A DNA stretch of 64,000 nucleotides from Stenotrophomonas maltophilia (lineage in GTDB: Bacteria; Pseudomonadota; Gammaproteobacteria; Xanthomonadales; Xanthomonadaceae). The DNA lies in the NCBI RefSeq assembly GCF_900186865.1, contig NZ_LT906480.1, forward strand, positions 2,064,001 through 2,128,000. The letters run 5' to 3'. Positions 7,843-16,569 of this stretch are shown here, piece by piece (within the stretch, counting starts at the first letter, position 1; each line of letters begins with the position of its first letter). The translations under genes were made by a program, and so were the position numbers. The notes under the pieces were generated by a model. It was not told the origin of the DNA and searched no databases. It worked only from the letters and a program-made list of their open reading frames with translations.

Positions 7843-9146
7843 TGTTCGGACTATTCGAGAAGAACCGGCGGGCCGATGCCCGCGACCGTATCGAGCCGAC
7901 GATCAGCAACCTGGTCAACGGCGAGGTGATCCAGTCCTCCGACATGCGCATGTTCGAGGTGTTCGGGAACCCGACGACGGCCTCCGGAGCCGTGGTCAGC
8001 CCGGAATCGGCGATGCGGGTTTCGGCGGTGTTCGCTGCCGTTTCGCTGCTGGCCGGCGCGATCGCACAGCTGCCGCTGCCTGTATTCGAGCGGGTGGACG
8101 GCCATCGCAAGCGGGCGGAGCATGACTACTGGTGGCTGCTGAACGAGCAGTTCTCCTCCGGCTGGTCGAGCGCCACCGGCTGGGAGTTCATCGTCGGCCA
8201 GATGCTGCTGCGCGGTGATGGCGTGGTGTACGTGACGCGCAACCGTGCCGGGGTGGCGACCGGGTTGATCCCCTGGCCACGCGACAGGGTGATGATCCTC
8301 AAGCAGGAGAAAACCAGCCCGCGGGAGCCGACGCGCCTGCAGTACACGTTCCACGACGCGGACGGTTACTTCACCGTTGACCAGGACGATGTGCTCCACT
8401 TCCCCGGCTTCGGTTTCAACAGCGTGCACGGCATGTCGGTGATCCAGTGGGGCGCGCGGAACGGCATCGGCATCGCCATCCAGGGTGACGAGCACGCCGG
8501 CAAGTTCTTCAGCGAGGGTGGCAAGCCCGAAGTGGCCATCCGAACGCCAAACAAGATGACCAAGGAGCAGCAGGATGATTTCCGCGACGCCTGGGTCAAG
8601 AAGTACGGCGGGGTGCAGGGCAACCGTCGGATCCCCTTGGTCCTGACCGAGGGGCTGGAGGTTCACGAACTGACCATGTCAGCGGTCGACCAGCAGCTGC
8701 TGGAGTCGCGTCAGTGGCAGGTGATCGACGTAGCCCGCGCCTTCGGTGTGCCGCCCCACATGATCGGTGAAACCACCAAGTCGACCAGCTGGGGCAGTGG
8801 CATCGAGAGCATGGGCATCGGCTTCGTGAAGTACACGCTGGGCCCGCACCTGAAGCGGATCAAGGACGAGTTGAACCGCAAGCTGTTCCGCACGCCGCGC
8901 TACTTCGTTGAGCACAACGTGGACATGTTCATGGCCGGCGACTCGAAGACGCAGGCCGAGTACTTCAGCAAGGCGTTGGGTGGCCCTGGCACCCAAGGCT
9001 GGATGGTCGTCAACGAAGTCCGCCGCCTCAAGAACCTGCCTCCCATCGAGGGCGGCGACAAGCTCTACCAACCGAAAGACCCCGCGCCACCGGCGAAGCC
9101 GGACAGCGACGACCCTGAAAGGAACCCTGAAGATGCCGATTCCTAA
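7842..9146 (+). CDS. Portal protein (HK97 family)
   Basis: 434 residues from ATG 7842 (TGATG overlap with terminase). Typical portal features are SAVFAAVSLLAGAIAQLPLPVF near the N-terminus and the central segment DDVLHFPGFGF...GMSVIQWGARNGIG. The C-terminal third has a long helix and a Pro-rich tail. It forms the dodecameric ring through which DNA enters and leaves and which nucleates prohead assembly. Confidence 0.93.
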   Translation: MFGLFEKNRRADARDRIEPTISNLVNGEVIQSSDMRMFEVFGNPTTASGAVVSPESAMRVSAVFAAVSLLAGAIAQLPLPVFERVDGHRKRAEHDYWWLLNEQFSSGWSSATGWEFIVGQMLLRGDGVVYVTRNRAGVATGLIPWPRDRVMILKQEKTSPREPTRLQYTFHDADGYFTVDQDDVLHFPGFGFNSVHGMSVIQWGARNGIGIAIQGDEHAGKFFSEGGKPEVAIRTPNKMTKEQQDDFRDAWVKKYGGVQGNRRIPLVLTEGLEVHELTMSAVDQQLLESRQWQVIDVARAFGVPPHMIGETTKSTSWGSGIESMGIGFVKYTLGPHLKRIKDELNRKLFRTPRYFVEHNVDMFMAGDSKTQAEYFSKALGGPGTQGWMVVNEVRRLKNLPPIEGGDKLYQPKDPAPPAKPDSDDPERNPEDADS

Positions 9147-9867
9147 GTTGCTGCAGCTGGCCAAGAACAACGCCGGCCAGTCCAAGCCCATCCGGGCGGA
9201 GACCGAAGGTAAGGAGGCGACCATCTACCTGCACGGCGTCATCGGCGGGTGGTGGGGCGATATTGACGAGACGATGTTTGCCCAGGCCATGGCCGGAATC
9301 GACGCGGACGTGATCCATCTGCGCATCGACTCGCCCGGTGGTGACGTGTTTGCGGCCCGATCGATGATGACCGCCATCGCCCAGCACAAGGCAACTGTCA
9401 TCGCCCACATCGATGGCTTGGCTGCCTCGGCTATGACCGGGGTCTGCATGGCGTGCGACAAGGTCGAGATCAGCCAAGGTGGTGCGTTCATGATCCACAA
9501 CGCATGGACCATCACGGTCGGCAACAAGGCCGACATGACCAAGACCGGTGAACTGCTGGCCAAGATCGATGCCGGCCTTGCCGGCGACTACACCCGCCGT
9601 ACTGGGAAGGATCAGGCGCAGATCGTCCAGTGGATGGACGAAGAGACCTGGTTCACGGCCGACGAAGCCAAGGAACACGGCTTCGCAGACGAGGTGGTGG
9701 AGATCGTGGGCAAGAAGAAGGCATCCAACACCTGGGACCTGTCCGCCTACGACAACGCGCCTGCCGCGCTGGCCAACCGTACCCCCGACCCCGACGACGG
9801 CGCCGCCGCCGCCCACAAGGCCAACCTGTCGCGCCGTCTGGCGCTGCTGGAACGCTCCGCTGCGTAA
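9133..9867 (+). CDS. Prohead maturation protease, ClpP-like serine protease
   Basis: 244 residues from ATG 9133, overlapping the portal end by 14 bases. The ClpP/S49-like fold is seen in LRIDSPGGDVFAARSM, the nucleophile Ser in GLAASAMTGVCMA, the His in GGAFMIHNAW, and an Asp in LAKIDAGLAGDY. It would cleave the capsid protein's N-terminal scaffold domain and other prohead parts. Confidence 0.93.
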   Translation: MPIPKLLQLAKNNAGQSKPIRAETEGKEATIYLHGVIGGWWGDIDETMFAQAMAGIDADVIHLRIDSPGGDVFAARSMMTAIAQHKATVIAHIDGLAASAMTGVCMACDKVEISQGGAFMIHNAWTITVGNKADMTKTGELLAKIDAGLAGDYTRRTGKDQAQIVQWMDEETWFTADEAKEHGFADEVVEIVGKKKASNTWDLSAYDNAPAALANRTPDPDDGAAAAHKANLSRRLALLERSAA

Positions 9868-9893
9868 GCGACTCCCGCCCGCAGTTCATCCCG

Positions 9894-9916
9894 ACCGCCG
9901 AAAGGCGGTTTTTTTT
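9894..9916 (+). terminator. Terminator-like hairpin between protease and capsid genes
   Basis: ACCGCC, GAAA tetraloop, GGCGGT, then a run of T to 9916. It has every mark of an intrinsic terminator but lies between two genes of the head operon, 20 bp before the capsid gene. It needs antitermination, or serves to shape the capsid mRNA 5-prime end. Confidence 0.8.
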
Positions 9917-9935
9917 CGACACGAGGAAATCACCA

Positions 9936-11180
9936 ATGCCCTTCAACATTCAGGCCGAGCGGGAGCGCCGCACCGCGCTGGCAAAGGAAACCCGCAACCT
10001 GCTGGACACCAGCACCGGTGACAGCAACAAGTGGACGCCGGAGAACCAGGCCAAGTACGACGACAACATCGCCGAGATCGAGCGCATCGACGCGGCGATC
10101 GAGCGTCATCAGAAGGTCATGGACCTGACAGCCGACGAGGCACTGCGCGAGCAGGGCGTGCGTGAACACGACGCCTCCAACCGCGGCGGCCGGGAGCTGT
10201 CCAACGAGATGCGCCTGTTCGACCGCTGGGCACGTGCCGGTGACAGCGCCCTGAGCGCAGAGGACTGGAAGCAGGTCAACGCCGCCATGTCGGGCAACCC
10301 GGCCGTCAACCCGGAACAGGGCGGCTACACCGTGCCGACCACGCTGGCCAAGCAGATCCTGGACGCCCTGAAGGCGTTCGGCGGTATGCGCCAGGTCGCC
10401 GACGTATTCAGCACGGCCGGCGGCGAGCCGATGCAGTACCCGACCAGCGATGGCACCTCGGAAGAGGGTGAGCTGGTCGCCGAGAACCAGTCGGCGACCG
10501 ATCAGGACGTGGCCTTCGGCACCAAGGGTCTGCAGGTCTACAAGTTCAGCTCCAAGGTGGTGACCGTGCCGTGGGAGCTGCTGCAGGACAGCACCGCCGA
10601 TATCGCCGGGTTCATCGAAAAGCGTCTGCAGACCCGCCTGGGCCGTGTCACCAATCGCAACTACACCGTCGGCACCGGCGTGGGTCAGCCGATGGGCGCT
10701 TTCACCGCAGCGGCCGTGGGCAAGATCGGTGCGGTTTCGGCGCTGCCGATCATCACCTACGACGACCTGGTCGATCTGGAGCACAGCGTCGATCCGGCGT
10801 ATCGCCAGCTGGCCAAGTGGATGTTCCACGACGACATGCTGAAGCTGATCCGCAAGGTGAAGGACGACCAGGGCCGGCCTATCTTCGTGCCGGGTTACGA
10901 GCAGGGCAATCCGGGCGGTGCGCCGGATCGTCTGCTGAACCGCGATATCCAGATCAACCAGCACGCTCCGGCTCCGGCCGCGGGCGCCACCTCGATCGCG
11001 TTCGGCGACTTCAGCTACTACAAGATCCGCGACGTGATGGCCGTGACCCTGTTCCGCTTCAACGACTCGGCCTACGTGAAGAAGGGCCAGGTCGGCTTTA
11101 TGGCCTGGATGCGCTCTGGCGGCAACCTGGTTGACGTGGGCGGCGCGGTGAAGACCTTCAAGCACGGCGCTGCGGCTTAA
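9936..11180 (+). CDS. Major capsid protein (HK97 fold)
   Basis: 414 residues from ATG 9936, with GAGGAAA upstream. Residues about 1-75 are a charged coiled coil (RERRTALAKETRNLLDTSTG...), the delta/scaffold domain removed by the protease. The HK97 core begins near GGYTVPTTLAKQILDALK. FSSKVVTVPWELLQDS and the C-terminal FRFNDSAYVKKGQVGF are typical family segments. Confidence 0.95.
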   Translation: MPFNIQAERERRTALAKETRNLLDTSTGDSNKWTPENQAKYDDNIAEIERIDAAIERHQKVMDLTADEALREQGVREHDASNRGGRELSNEMRLFDRWARAGDSALSAEDWKQVNAAMSGNPAVNPEQGGYTVPTTLAKQILDALKAFGGMRQVADVFSTAGGEPMQYPTSDGTSEEGELVAENQSATDQDVAFGTKGLQVYKFSSKVVTVPWELLQDSTADIAGFIEKRLQTRLGRVTNRNYTVGTGVGQPMGAFTAAAVGKIGAVSALPIITYDDLVDLEHSVDPAYRQLAKWMFHDDMLKLIRKVKDDQGRPIFVPGYEQGNPGGAPDRLLNRDIQINQHAPAPAAGATSIAFGDFSYYKIRDVMAVTLFRFNDSAYVKKGQVGFMAWMRSGGNLVDVGGAVKTFKHGAAA

Positions 11181-11199
11181 CCGCCTCGGCCCACGAACG

Positions 11200-11227
11200 G
11201 AGGGACGCTCCAGCGCGGGCGTCCCTC
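11200..11227 (+). other. Perfect 9-bp hairpin between capsid and next gene
   Basis: GAGGGACGC and GCGTCCCTC flank a 10-base loop. No T run follows, so it is more likely an mRNA stability or processing structure than a terminator. Confidence 0.6.
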
Positions 11228-11237
11228 GGAGACGATC

Positions 11238-11642
11238 ATGGCAAAGCAGAAGAACACCTCCGCGCAGGCGACCAGCGGTCCGGCCGACGCGCGGGAAGCG
11301 CCCGCTGCGGTAGTGGACGCAGCGGCTGGCCAGGGCGAGCAGACGGACGCCGAAAGCCACGACGCTGACGCGGCAGATGCCGTCAGTGAGCCGGAGACGG
11401 ACGAGGGCGGAGACAGCCAGAGGCCCGAAACCGTGGAGGCGGACAACGACCTGCCGCCATCGGATGAAGTACCGGCTCCGCCGGAGGGCGAAACCGTGCC
11501 GGCGCTGGTGCTCAGTAACAACCACCTCGGGAAGGTTGGCCAGGTGATCCAGGTCAACGCGGCACACGTTGAGGCGCTGCGCCTTGGCGGGCTGATCGAC
11601 CCCCACCCCAATGCCATCAAGTCGGCCACGCCGGAGGAATGA
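11238..11642 (+). CDS. Acidic head-region protein
   Basis: 134 residues. The first 85 are low-complexity Ala/Glu/Asp/Pro-rich and probably disordered. The last 45 form a compact domain (ALVLSNNHLGKVGQVIQVNA...LGGLIDPHPNAIKSA), like the short proteins encoded just after many HK97 capsid genes. Likely a structural or decoration-type head protein, but this is by position. Confidence 0.7.
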   Translation: MAKQKNTSAQATSGPADAREAPAAVVDAAAGQGEQTDAESHDADAADAVSEPETDEGGDSQRPETVEADNDLPPSDEVPAPPEGETVPALVLSNNHLGKVGQVIQVNAAHVEALRLGGLIDPHPNAIKSATPEE

Positions 11643-11645
11643 CCC

Positions 11646-12068
11646 ATGCTGCGCACGTTGACCCCGGCGGCAGAGGAACCCGTGTCGCTGAGCGAAGCGA
11701 AGGCGCACCTGGTAGTTATCCACGATGCGGACGACGCGCTGATCGGCGCCTTCGTCACCGCCTCGCGTGAGTCGGTGGAGCGCACCACGGGGTATGCGTT
11801 GGCAGCAGCGACCTATGAGTGGACCCCGGTTGGCGAGGGCCGCTCTCCGCTGCCGATCGAGCCGGCCACGCTCGACAGTGAACCGGGCGCCTATCCCGTT
11901 AAGTTCACGACGACACCTGGCCCGCTTCCGGGGCCGCTGCGCGCGGCCGTGCTGTTGTTGCTGGGTGACCTGTACGCCAACCGCGAGGCAGTGGTGGCCG
12001 GCTCGCAACTGGCCGAGAACCCGACGCTTGACCGGCTGATGTTCCCCTACCGACGGGTGCTGCCGTGA
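11646..12068 (+). CDS. Head-tail connector, gp6-like
   Basis: 140 residues of the HK97 gp6-like connector family. The N-terminal VSLSEAKAHLVVIHDADDAL and helix LIGAFVTASRESVERTTGY are characteristic, as is the C-terminal LLLLGDLYANRE. It forms the ring below the portal. Its stop overlaps the GTG start of the next gene. Confidence 0.88.
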   Translation: MLRTLTPAAEEPVSLSEAKAHLVVIHDADDALIGAFVTASRESVERTTGYALAAATYEWTPVGEGRSPLPIEPATLDSEPGAYPVKFTTTPGPLPGPLRAAVLLLLGDLYANREAVVAGSQLAENPTLDRLMFPYRRVLP

Positions 12069-12397
12069 GGCGGGCGGGCAAGTACCGGCATCGCATCGAG
12101 CTGCAGGATTACGGCCCGGTGCGTGATCCGCTTGGCGGGGACGTGAAGCAATGGCATAGATGGCGGGCTGACGTGCCGGCAGAGGTGGTTCCGCTTTCGG
12201 GTCGAGAGTTCACTGCTGCCTCCGCCGAGCATGGGCAGGTGACTGCACGCATCGAGATCCCCTACCTGCCCGGGGTAGTGCCGACCATGCGTGTGGTGTT
12301 CGACGGGCATGTGTACGCGATTCGCGCGGTGCTGCCGGATGCGTCAGCACGTGGGCATATCACGCTGATGGTCGATGCTGGGGTGTCCGATGGCTGA
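12065..12397 (+). CDS. Head closure / head-tail adaptor protein
   Basis: 110 residues of the SPP1 gp16-like family: KYRHRIELQDYGPVRDPLGG at the N-terminus, WRADVPAEVVPLSGRE and YEI-like beta strands, ending in the FDGHVYAIRAVLPD segment. It seals the head and joins it to the tail. Start GTG 12065 overlaps the previous stop. Confidence 0.87.
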   Translation: MRRAGKYRHRIELQDYGPVRDPLGGDVKQWHRWRADVPAEVVPLSGREFTAASAEHGQVTARIEIPYLPGVVPTMRVVFDGHVYAIRAVLPDASARGHITLMVDAGVSDG

Positions 12398-12893
12398 GCA
12401 GGTGAAGATCGACGGCCTGGACGGCCTCCTGCGTTCACTGCGGGAGGCACCCAAGGCGATTCAAGGGCGAGCCGTGCAAGCCGGTATGCGCAAGGGCGGC
12501 AACGTCATTCGCGACGACGCCCGGCGGCGGGCTCCGAGATCATCGGGGTTCATGGTCTCGCAGATCGTCACCCGCCGGGCCAACACCAAAAGCCGGCAGC
12601 GGGCAGGTGTAGGCCAAGGCGGCGAGTACTTCACGGTTGGGGTTAAGACCGGTCGCCGCCGCAAGTACGCCAACACCAAGCGCAACCGCCGCCGCGGCCG
12701 AGTAGGGAAGGTCTACGAGGAGGCGGGCTGGGCCTACTACTGGCGGTTCAAGGAGTTCGGCACCAGGAAAATGAGGGCCGAGCCATTCCTCACGCCAGCA
12801 GGTGAGGCTAAGGGCCCGGAGGCGGCGCAGGTGATCATCAACGAGACCTGGTCAGCACTGGACAGGCAACTGAAGAAGGGGGGCTGGAAATGA
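12390..12893 (+). CDS. HK97 gp10-like head-tail joining protein
   Basis: 167 residues from ATG 12390 (overlaps the previous stop). Family hallmarks are AVQAGMRKGGNVIRDDARRR, a basic loop, and the C-terminal YYWRFKEFGTRKMRAEPFLTPA. It is a tail-terminator or tail-completion type protein at the head-tail interface. Confidence 0.88.
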   Translation: MAEQVKIDGLDGLLRSLREAPKAIQGRAVQAGMRKGGNVIRDDARRRAPRSSGFMVSQIVTRRANTKSRQRAGVGQGGEYFTVGVKTGRRRKYANTKRNRRRGRVGKVYEEAGWAYYWRFKEFGTRKMRAEPFLTPAGEAKGPEAAQVIINETWSALDRQLKKGGWK

Positions 12894-13252
12894 TGGTTCC
12901 CCTGATCCAATCCCTGCTGCAGGACGCAGCAGGCGTCCGCCTGGTGCTCGGCGATCCCATCAGGCTGTGGCCAGGTACTGCGCCGCAGGATGCGACGCTG
13001 CCCTACGCGACATGGGAGGTGGTCGGCGGTTCGCCCACCGCGATGCTGTCCGAGGTGCCGCCGGCCGACGGCTGGCGAGTCCGATTGACTGTGTGGGGAG
13101 AAGCCCTGACTCAGGCCAACGGCGCGGCCGTCGCCATCCGCGATGCGATCGAGCGCGTAGGCAGCATCGAGTCCTACAACCCGACGCCTGACAGCGACGG
13201 CACGGACGCCTTTGGCATCTCCTTCGACGCCAGGCTCCTGCAACTGCGCTGA
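12890..13252 (+). CDS. Tail completion protein (DUF3168)
   Basis: 120 residues; PLIQSLLQDAAGVRLVLGDPIR, then LPYATWEVVGG and a C-terminal beta-rich part, as in DUF3168/gp17-like tail completion proteins that cap the tail tube end. ATG 12890 overlaps the previous TGA. Confidence 0.85.
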   Translation: MMVPLIQSLLQDAAGVRLVLGDPIRLWPGTAPQDATLPYATWEVVGGSPTAMLSEVPPADGWRVRLTVWGEALTQANGAAVAIRDAIERVGSIESYNPTPDSDGTDAFGISFDARLLQLR

Positions 13253-13271
13253 TCCACAACGGCAATCCACC

Positions 13272-13292
13272 GGCCCCGCAAGGGGCCTTTTT
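13272..13292 (+). terminator. Terminator-like hairpin before the tail tube gene
   Basis: GGCCCC, GCAA, GGGGCC, then TTTTT. It lies in the late operon 37 bp upstream of the major tail protein gene, like the hairpin before the capsid gene. Confidence 0.8.
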
Positions 13293-13328
13293 CATGCCCG
13301 GCGACGGGCGCAACACAAGGAAATCTCT

Positions 13329-13802
13329 ATGGGACAGGTAATCAAGTCGAAGCACTCGCAGCTGTTCGTCGCCATCGGCGCGGCCGAGGTCATCAAGGTG
13401 ACCCGCCTTCGTTCGGTCGGCTTCCCCGATGGCCAGGCATCGGAGATCGATATTTCCGACTACGACGACGACTGGGATCAGTTCGTCGCTGGCCGCAAGC
13501 AGACCGGCAGCACCAGCATCGAGATCATCTACGACAGCGTCGACCACGAGAAGCTGGAAGAACTGCACGAGACCGGCGCCGTCGTGAACTGGCTGGTGAC
13601 CGCGCCGAAGTCGGAAACCGAAGGAGCGGCGAAGCCGGCCGCAATCGCCGGGAAGATCACCCCGCCCACTGACGTGCTGTCCAAGCAGTTCGACGGCTTC
13701 GTGCAGAACTTCGCCGTGACCAGCCAGGACAACGACGTCTGGAAGGCGACGATCACCATCCGCGGCTCCGGCGCCGTCACCACGCACCGCCCGACGCCGT
13801 AA
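13329..13802 (+). CDS. Major tail tube protein
   Basis: 157 residues from ATG 13329. The sequence VTRLRSVGFPDGQASEIDISDYDDDWDQFVAGRKQTGS matches siphovirus tail tube proteins, with a C-terminal WKATITIRGSGAV strand. It polymerises round the tape measure to form the tail tube. Confidence 0.88.
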   Translation: MGQVIKSKHSQLFVAIGAAEVIKVTRLRSVGFPDGQASEIDISDYDDDWDQFVAGRKQTGSTSIEIIYDSVDHEKLEELHETGAVVNWLVTAPKSETEGAAKPAAIAGKITPPTDVLSKQFDGFVQNFAVTSQDNDVWKATITIRGSGAVTTHRPTP

Positions 13803-13927
13803 GGCTGCGGCAACGGCGCACACCCAGGCCCGCTTCGGCGGGCCATCTCTCTGACGGGGCGCGCGGATCCTCCGCGTGTTAGCCGTGCGCGGCCCGCGCG
13901 CCCTGTCGCCATTCGAGGAAACGGCCA

Positions 13928-14302
13928 ATGAGCAAGACCAATGACACCCCCCAAACCCAGTCGCAGCAGCCCCTGAGCGTCCTGCAGTCGTTCACCAACC
14001 TGGGCATGTTCGCGTCCAAGGACGTGCACGCCGACACGATCACCCTGCCCAACGGAGCCAAGGCGCAGTTCCATGTCCGCGAGCTGCCGGATGCGGAGTT
14101 CCGCAAGCTGTGGGGTGAAGGCGACCGCGCCAAGCTGATCGCAGCGACCATCTGCGACGAGGACGGCAAGCCGGTAATGAACGTGGAGCAGGCCGCCCAG
14201 CTCAAACCGCTCGTTGCCGCTGAGCTGCAGCGCGTGGCCATGAAGCACTCCGGTTTCGGTGACGAAGCTGCCCAGGCACAGGCCGACGCGGGAAACGGCT
14301 AA
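13928..14302 (+). CDS. Tail assembly chaperone, gpG-like
   Basis: 124 residues between tail tube and later tail genes. The motif FHVRELPDAEFRKLW and the downstream helical part are usual for gpG-like chaperones. It ends at TAA 14300-14302 just after a GGGAAAC slippery heptamer, so some ribosomes would continue into the overlapping downstream frame. Confidence 0.8.
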   Translation: MSKTNDTPQTQSQQPLSVLQSFTNLGMFASKDVHADTITLPNGAKAQFHVRELPDAEFRKLWGEGDRAKLIAATICDEDGKPVMNVEQAAQLKPLVAAELQRVAMKHSGFGDEAAQAQADAGNG

Positions 14303-14595
14303 GGCAGCGCGGCGAGGACTGGTTCTGGAAGGTCCTCGCCGGTCACCTGCACCGGACGGTGTCGGACCTGCGGGCCACTATGTCGCGCCGCGAGTTCCTG
14401 GAATGGTGGGAGTTCCACAAGCGGAACCCCATCGACCCTGTGAGCCTGTACATCAAGCCCGCTGCCTTCGCCGCGTATATAACCGCCTCGCACAGCCAAG
14501 GCGGGACAAAGCGCTCCTTTCAGCACTACCTCGACGCTCTCGTGCCACGGTCCGATGAGGACGAGGCGCAGGACTGGTTCGATGGACTGGGATGA
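13928..14595 (+). CDS. gpGT-like frameshift fusion of the tail chaperone
   Basis: The -1 frame relative to gpG is open from before the slippery site to TGA 14593-14595. A -1 slip at GGGAAAC (14290-14296) would join gpG to a roughly 99-residue T domain. That domain includes GEDWFWKVLAGHLH and MSRREFLEWWEFHKRNPIDP, a typical gpGT C-terminus. A GTG at 14359 could also start a short separate product, but has no clear RBS. The fusion binds the tape measure during tail assembly in lambda. Confidence 0.75.
14290..14296 (+). promoter_or_regulatory. -1 ribosomal frameshift site
   Basis: GGGAAAC in register as G GGA AAC, four codons before the gpG stop. It matches the X-XXY-YYZ rule and is close to lambda's GGGAAAG at the same gene junction. 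Confidence 0.8.
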
Positions 14596-16565
14596 CCATG
14601 ACCGACACTTTCGGGCGGTTCGCCGCCACGCCCATTGGCCCGTTACTCGCTGCGCGAGATGGCGGGCTTACCCTGGCCGCCACCGGCGCCACCACGCTGG
14701 CCAGCCACGCGCGCTCCGACTTCGGCCTTGATGCCGGCACGGTGGGCGTGGAGTTTGCCGTGTGGGGCGATGACGCCGTTGCAGCCCTCGTAGGCTTCGC
14801 CACCGGCCCCGCAGCGCTGAACAAGGCGCTGGGTGCGGACCTCGCCAGCATCGGCTGGGATCTCGCGGCCGGGCGCCTGCTGCAGGCGGGCGGTGCGATC
14901 GCCACTGGCCTGCCGACAGCGACCCACGGCGACATTGTCGGGCTGCAGGTGGTGTTCTCGACCCCTCGCCAGCTGCGGCTCTACCTCAACGGCGCGCAGA
15001 TCCTGGTGCGCGAGCTGCAGCTGTCCGGGCCGCTGTTCTTCGCCGCGTCGCTTGCCGCCACCAAGGCCGGTGGGCTGTGCCTTGCGGTCAACGCTGGGCA
15101 GTGGGGGCCGCGAAGCGACGCGGCTGCAGCCGGTTGGCGGCTTCCCAGCTCTACCGCCAGCACCGCGCGCTTGGCCGACGTGGACTGGCTGTCTGCCCCC
15201 GGCGATAGCCCGGCGAACGTTCGCTACGAGGGATTGGTGGCCGAGGGCGTCAACCTGATCCAGGAGCTGGCCTTCTGGCCGTGGGGCGGTGACCCGGTGT
15301 CCCAGGCCGCGGCCGCCGAGTGCGTCGTGGTCGATGCGGAAGGTTTGCTGGACGGGATGGCGGGCACTGGTGCCTCTGGCAGCTCGGTGCAGATCCTGCT
15401 TGCGCCCGAAAACGGGATGCGGGCCGACGCGGTCCCGGCCTTCCGTTGCGCGATCGAGCAGATCGAGATCAACGACGACGGCACCAAGACGCTGCACCTG
15501 CGTGATGCGCACGACTACCTGGAAGAAACCATCAACCGGGGCGTGTTCCTGCCGAATGTGGCGTCACTGGCATGGAAGCCACAGCCCGTCGTTATCGGTG
15601 CGGTGGCCAGTATTCCGGCAATGGGAGCCAACTCGGACGGCACCTCGATGTTCGTTGCTGACGGACGGGTATACGTGGATGCCGTGATGGACCGCGGCGA
15701 CCTGATGGAGGCAGGAACCTACACCCAAGCGCCGGATGGGCAGCAGCTGCTGATGAAGTCGCCGCCCGTAGCGCCGGTGGTGGTGGATGCGTCCAGCATT
15801 GGCGCGGGCATGCTGCCGGCGCGGTTGGAGCAGGCAGTGGCGGACGTGATGGTCCGGTTGGGGAAAGCGGCGTGGTCAGCCAGCGACTGTGCGGATATCG
15901 ACCAAGCCACGGGTTACATGGGCGTCGGCTACTACGCAGGAACAGCCATCACCGGCCGCGCTGCGCTGAATGCGCTGCTACCCAGCTACGGCGCCGGCTG
16001 CTATCAGGATCCATCCGGGTTGCTGCGCTTCGCCCGCGTTACCGCGCCCGAGACCTATGCCGGCGCGTTCGCCTTCGACTTGTCGGAGGATGATCTGGCG
16101 GCTGATCTGGTCATGGTGCCCGATGATGCTCCGAACCTGACTCGACGCATGGCCTACCGACCCAACGGCCAGGCGCTGGGCGCATCGGACCTGGTCACCG
16201 ACGTTGTCGACGTGCCGCAATCCCGGCGCGATGAGCTGACCGGCCTCTACCGGGGACAGGTGTATGGCGCTGGTCCGCTGCACGCCCACTACCAGCGGGC
16301 AGAGGCTGCTGACCCGGTCATCTCGTTGTTCTGGCATGCGGCCGACGCGCAACAGGAGATTGATCGCGTCCTCGCCCTGTATGGGGTGCAGCGGCACTTC
16401 TATCAGCTGGCGGTGCGTGGTGATCAGGACCTGGCGCCGCTGCCTGGACAGATCGGCCGGATCACTTACGGACGTTACGGTCTTGACGACGGCAAGCCGG
16501 TGCTGGTGCGCCGTGTAGAGCGCAACCCTGCCACGGGGGACGTGGTGCTGACGGTGTGGGGATGA
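14592..16565 (+). CDS. Large tail protein with a SPRY-like N-terminal domain, possible hub
   Basis: 657 residues. The N-terminal 200 look like a concanavalin/SPRY-type beta fold (SDFGLDAGTVGVEFAVWG, DIVGLQVVF). The C-terminal part has a hub-like region (DLVMVPDDAPNLTRRMAYRP ... DLAPLPGQIGRITYGRYGLD), similar in style to baseplate hub proteins that bind the tube end. It overlaps the gpGT stop by 4 bases. It comes before the tape measure gene, which is unusual for hub genes. Product assignment is tentative. Confidence 0.65.
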   Translation: MTMTDTFGRFAATPIGPLLAARDGGLTLAATGATTLASHARSDFGLDAGTVGVEFAVWGDDAVAALVGFATGPAALNKALGADLASIGWDLAAGRLLQAGGAIATGLPTATHGDIVGLQVVFSTPRQLRLYLNGAQILVRELQLSGPLFFAASLAATKAGGLCLAVNAGQWGPRSDAAAAGWRLPSSTASTARLADVDWLSAPGDSPANVRYEGLVAEGVNLIQELAFWPWGGDPVSQAAAAECVVVDAEGLLDGMAGTGASGSSVQILLAPENGMRADAVPAFRCAIEQIEINDDGTKTLHLRDAHDYLEETINRGVFLPNVASLAWKPQPVVIGAVASIPAMGANSDGTSMFVADGRVYVDAVMDRGDLMEAGTYTQAPDGQQLLMKSPPVAPVVVDASSIGAGMLPARLEQAVADVMVRLGKAAWSASDCADIDQATGYMGVGYYAGTAITGRAALNALLPSYGAGCYQDPSGLLRFARVTAPETYAGAFAFDLSEDDLAADLVMVPDDAPNLTRRMAYRPNGQALGASDLVTDVVDVPQSRRDELTGLYRGQVYGAGPLHAHYQRAEAADPVISLFWHAADAQQEIDRVLALYGVQRHFYQLAVRGDQDLAPLPGQIGRITYGRYGLDDGKPVLVRRVERNPATGDVVLTVWG

Positions 16566-16569
16566 TGAC

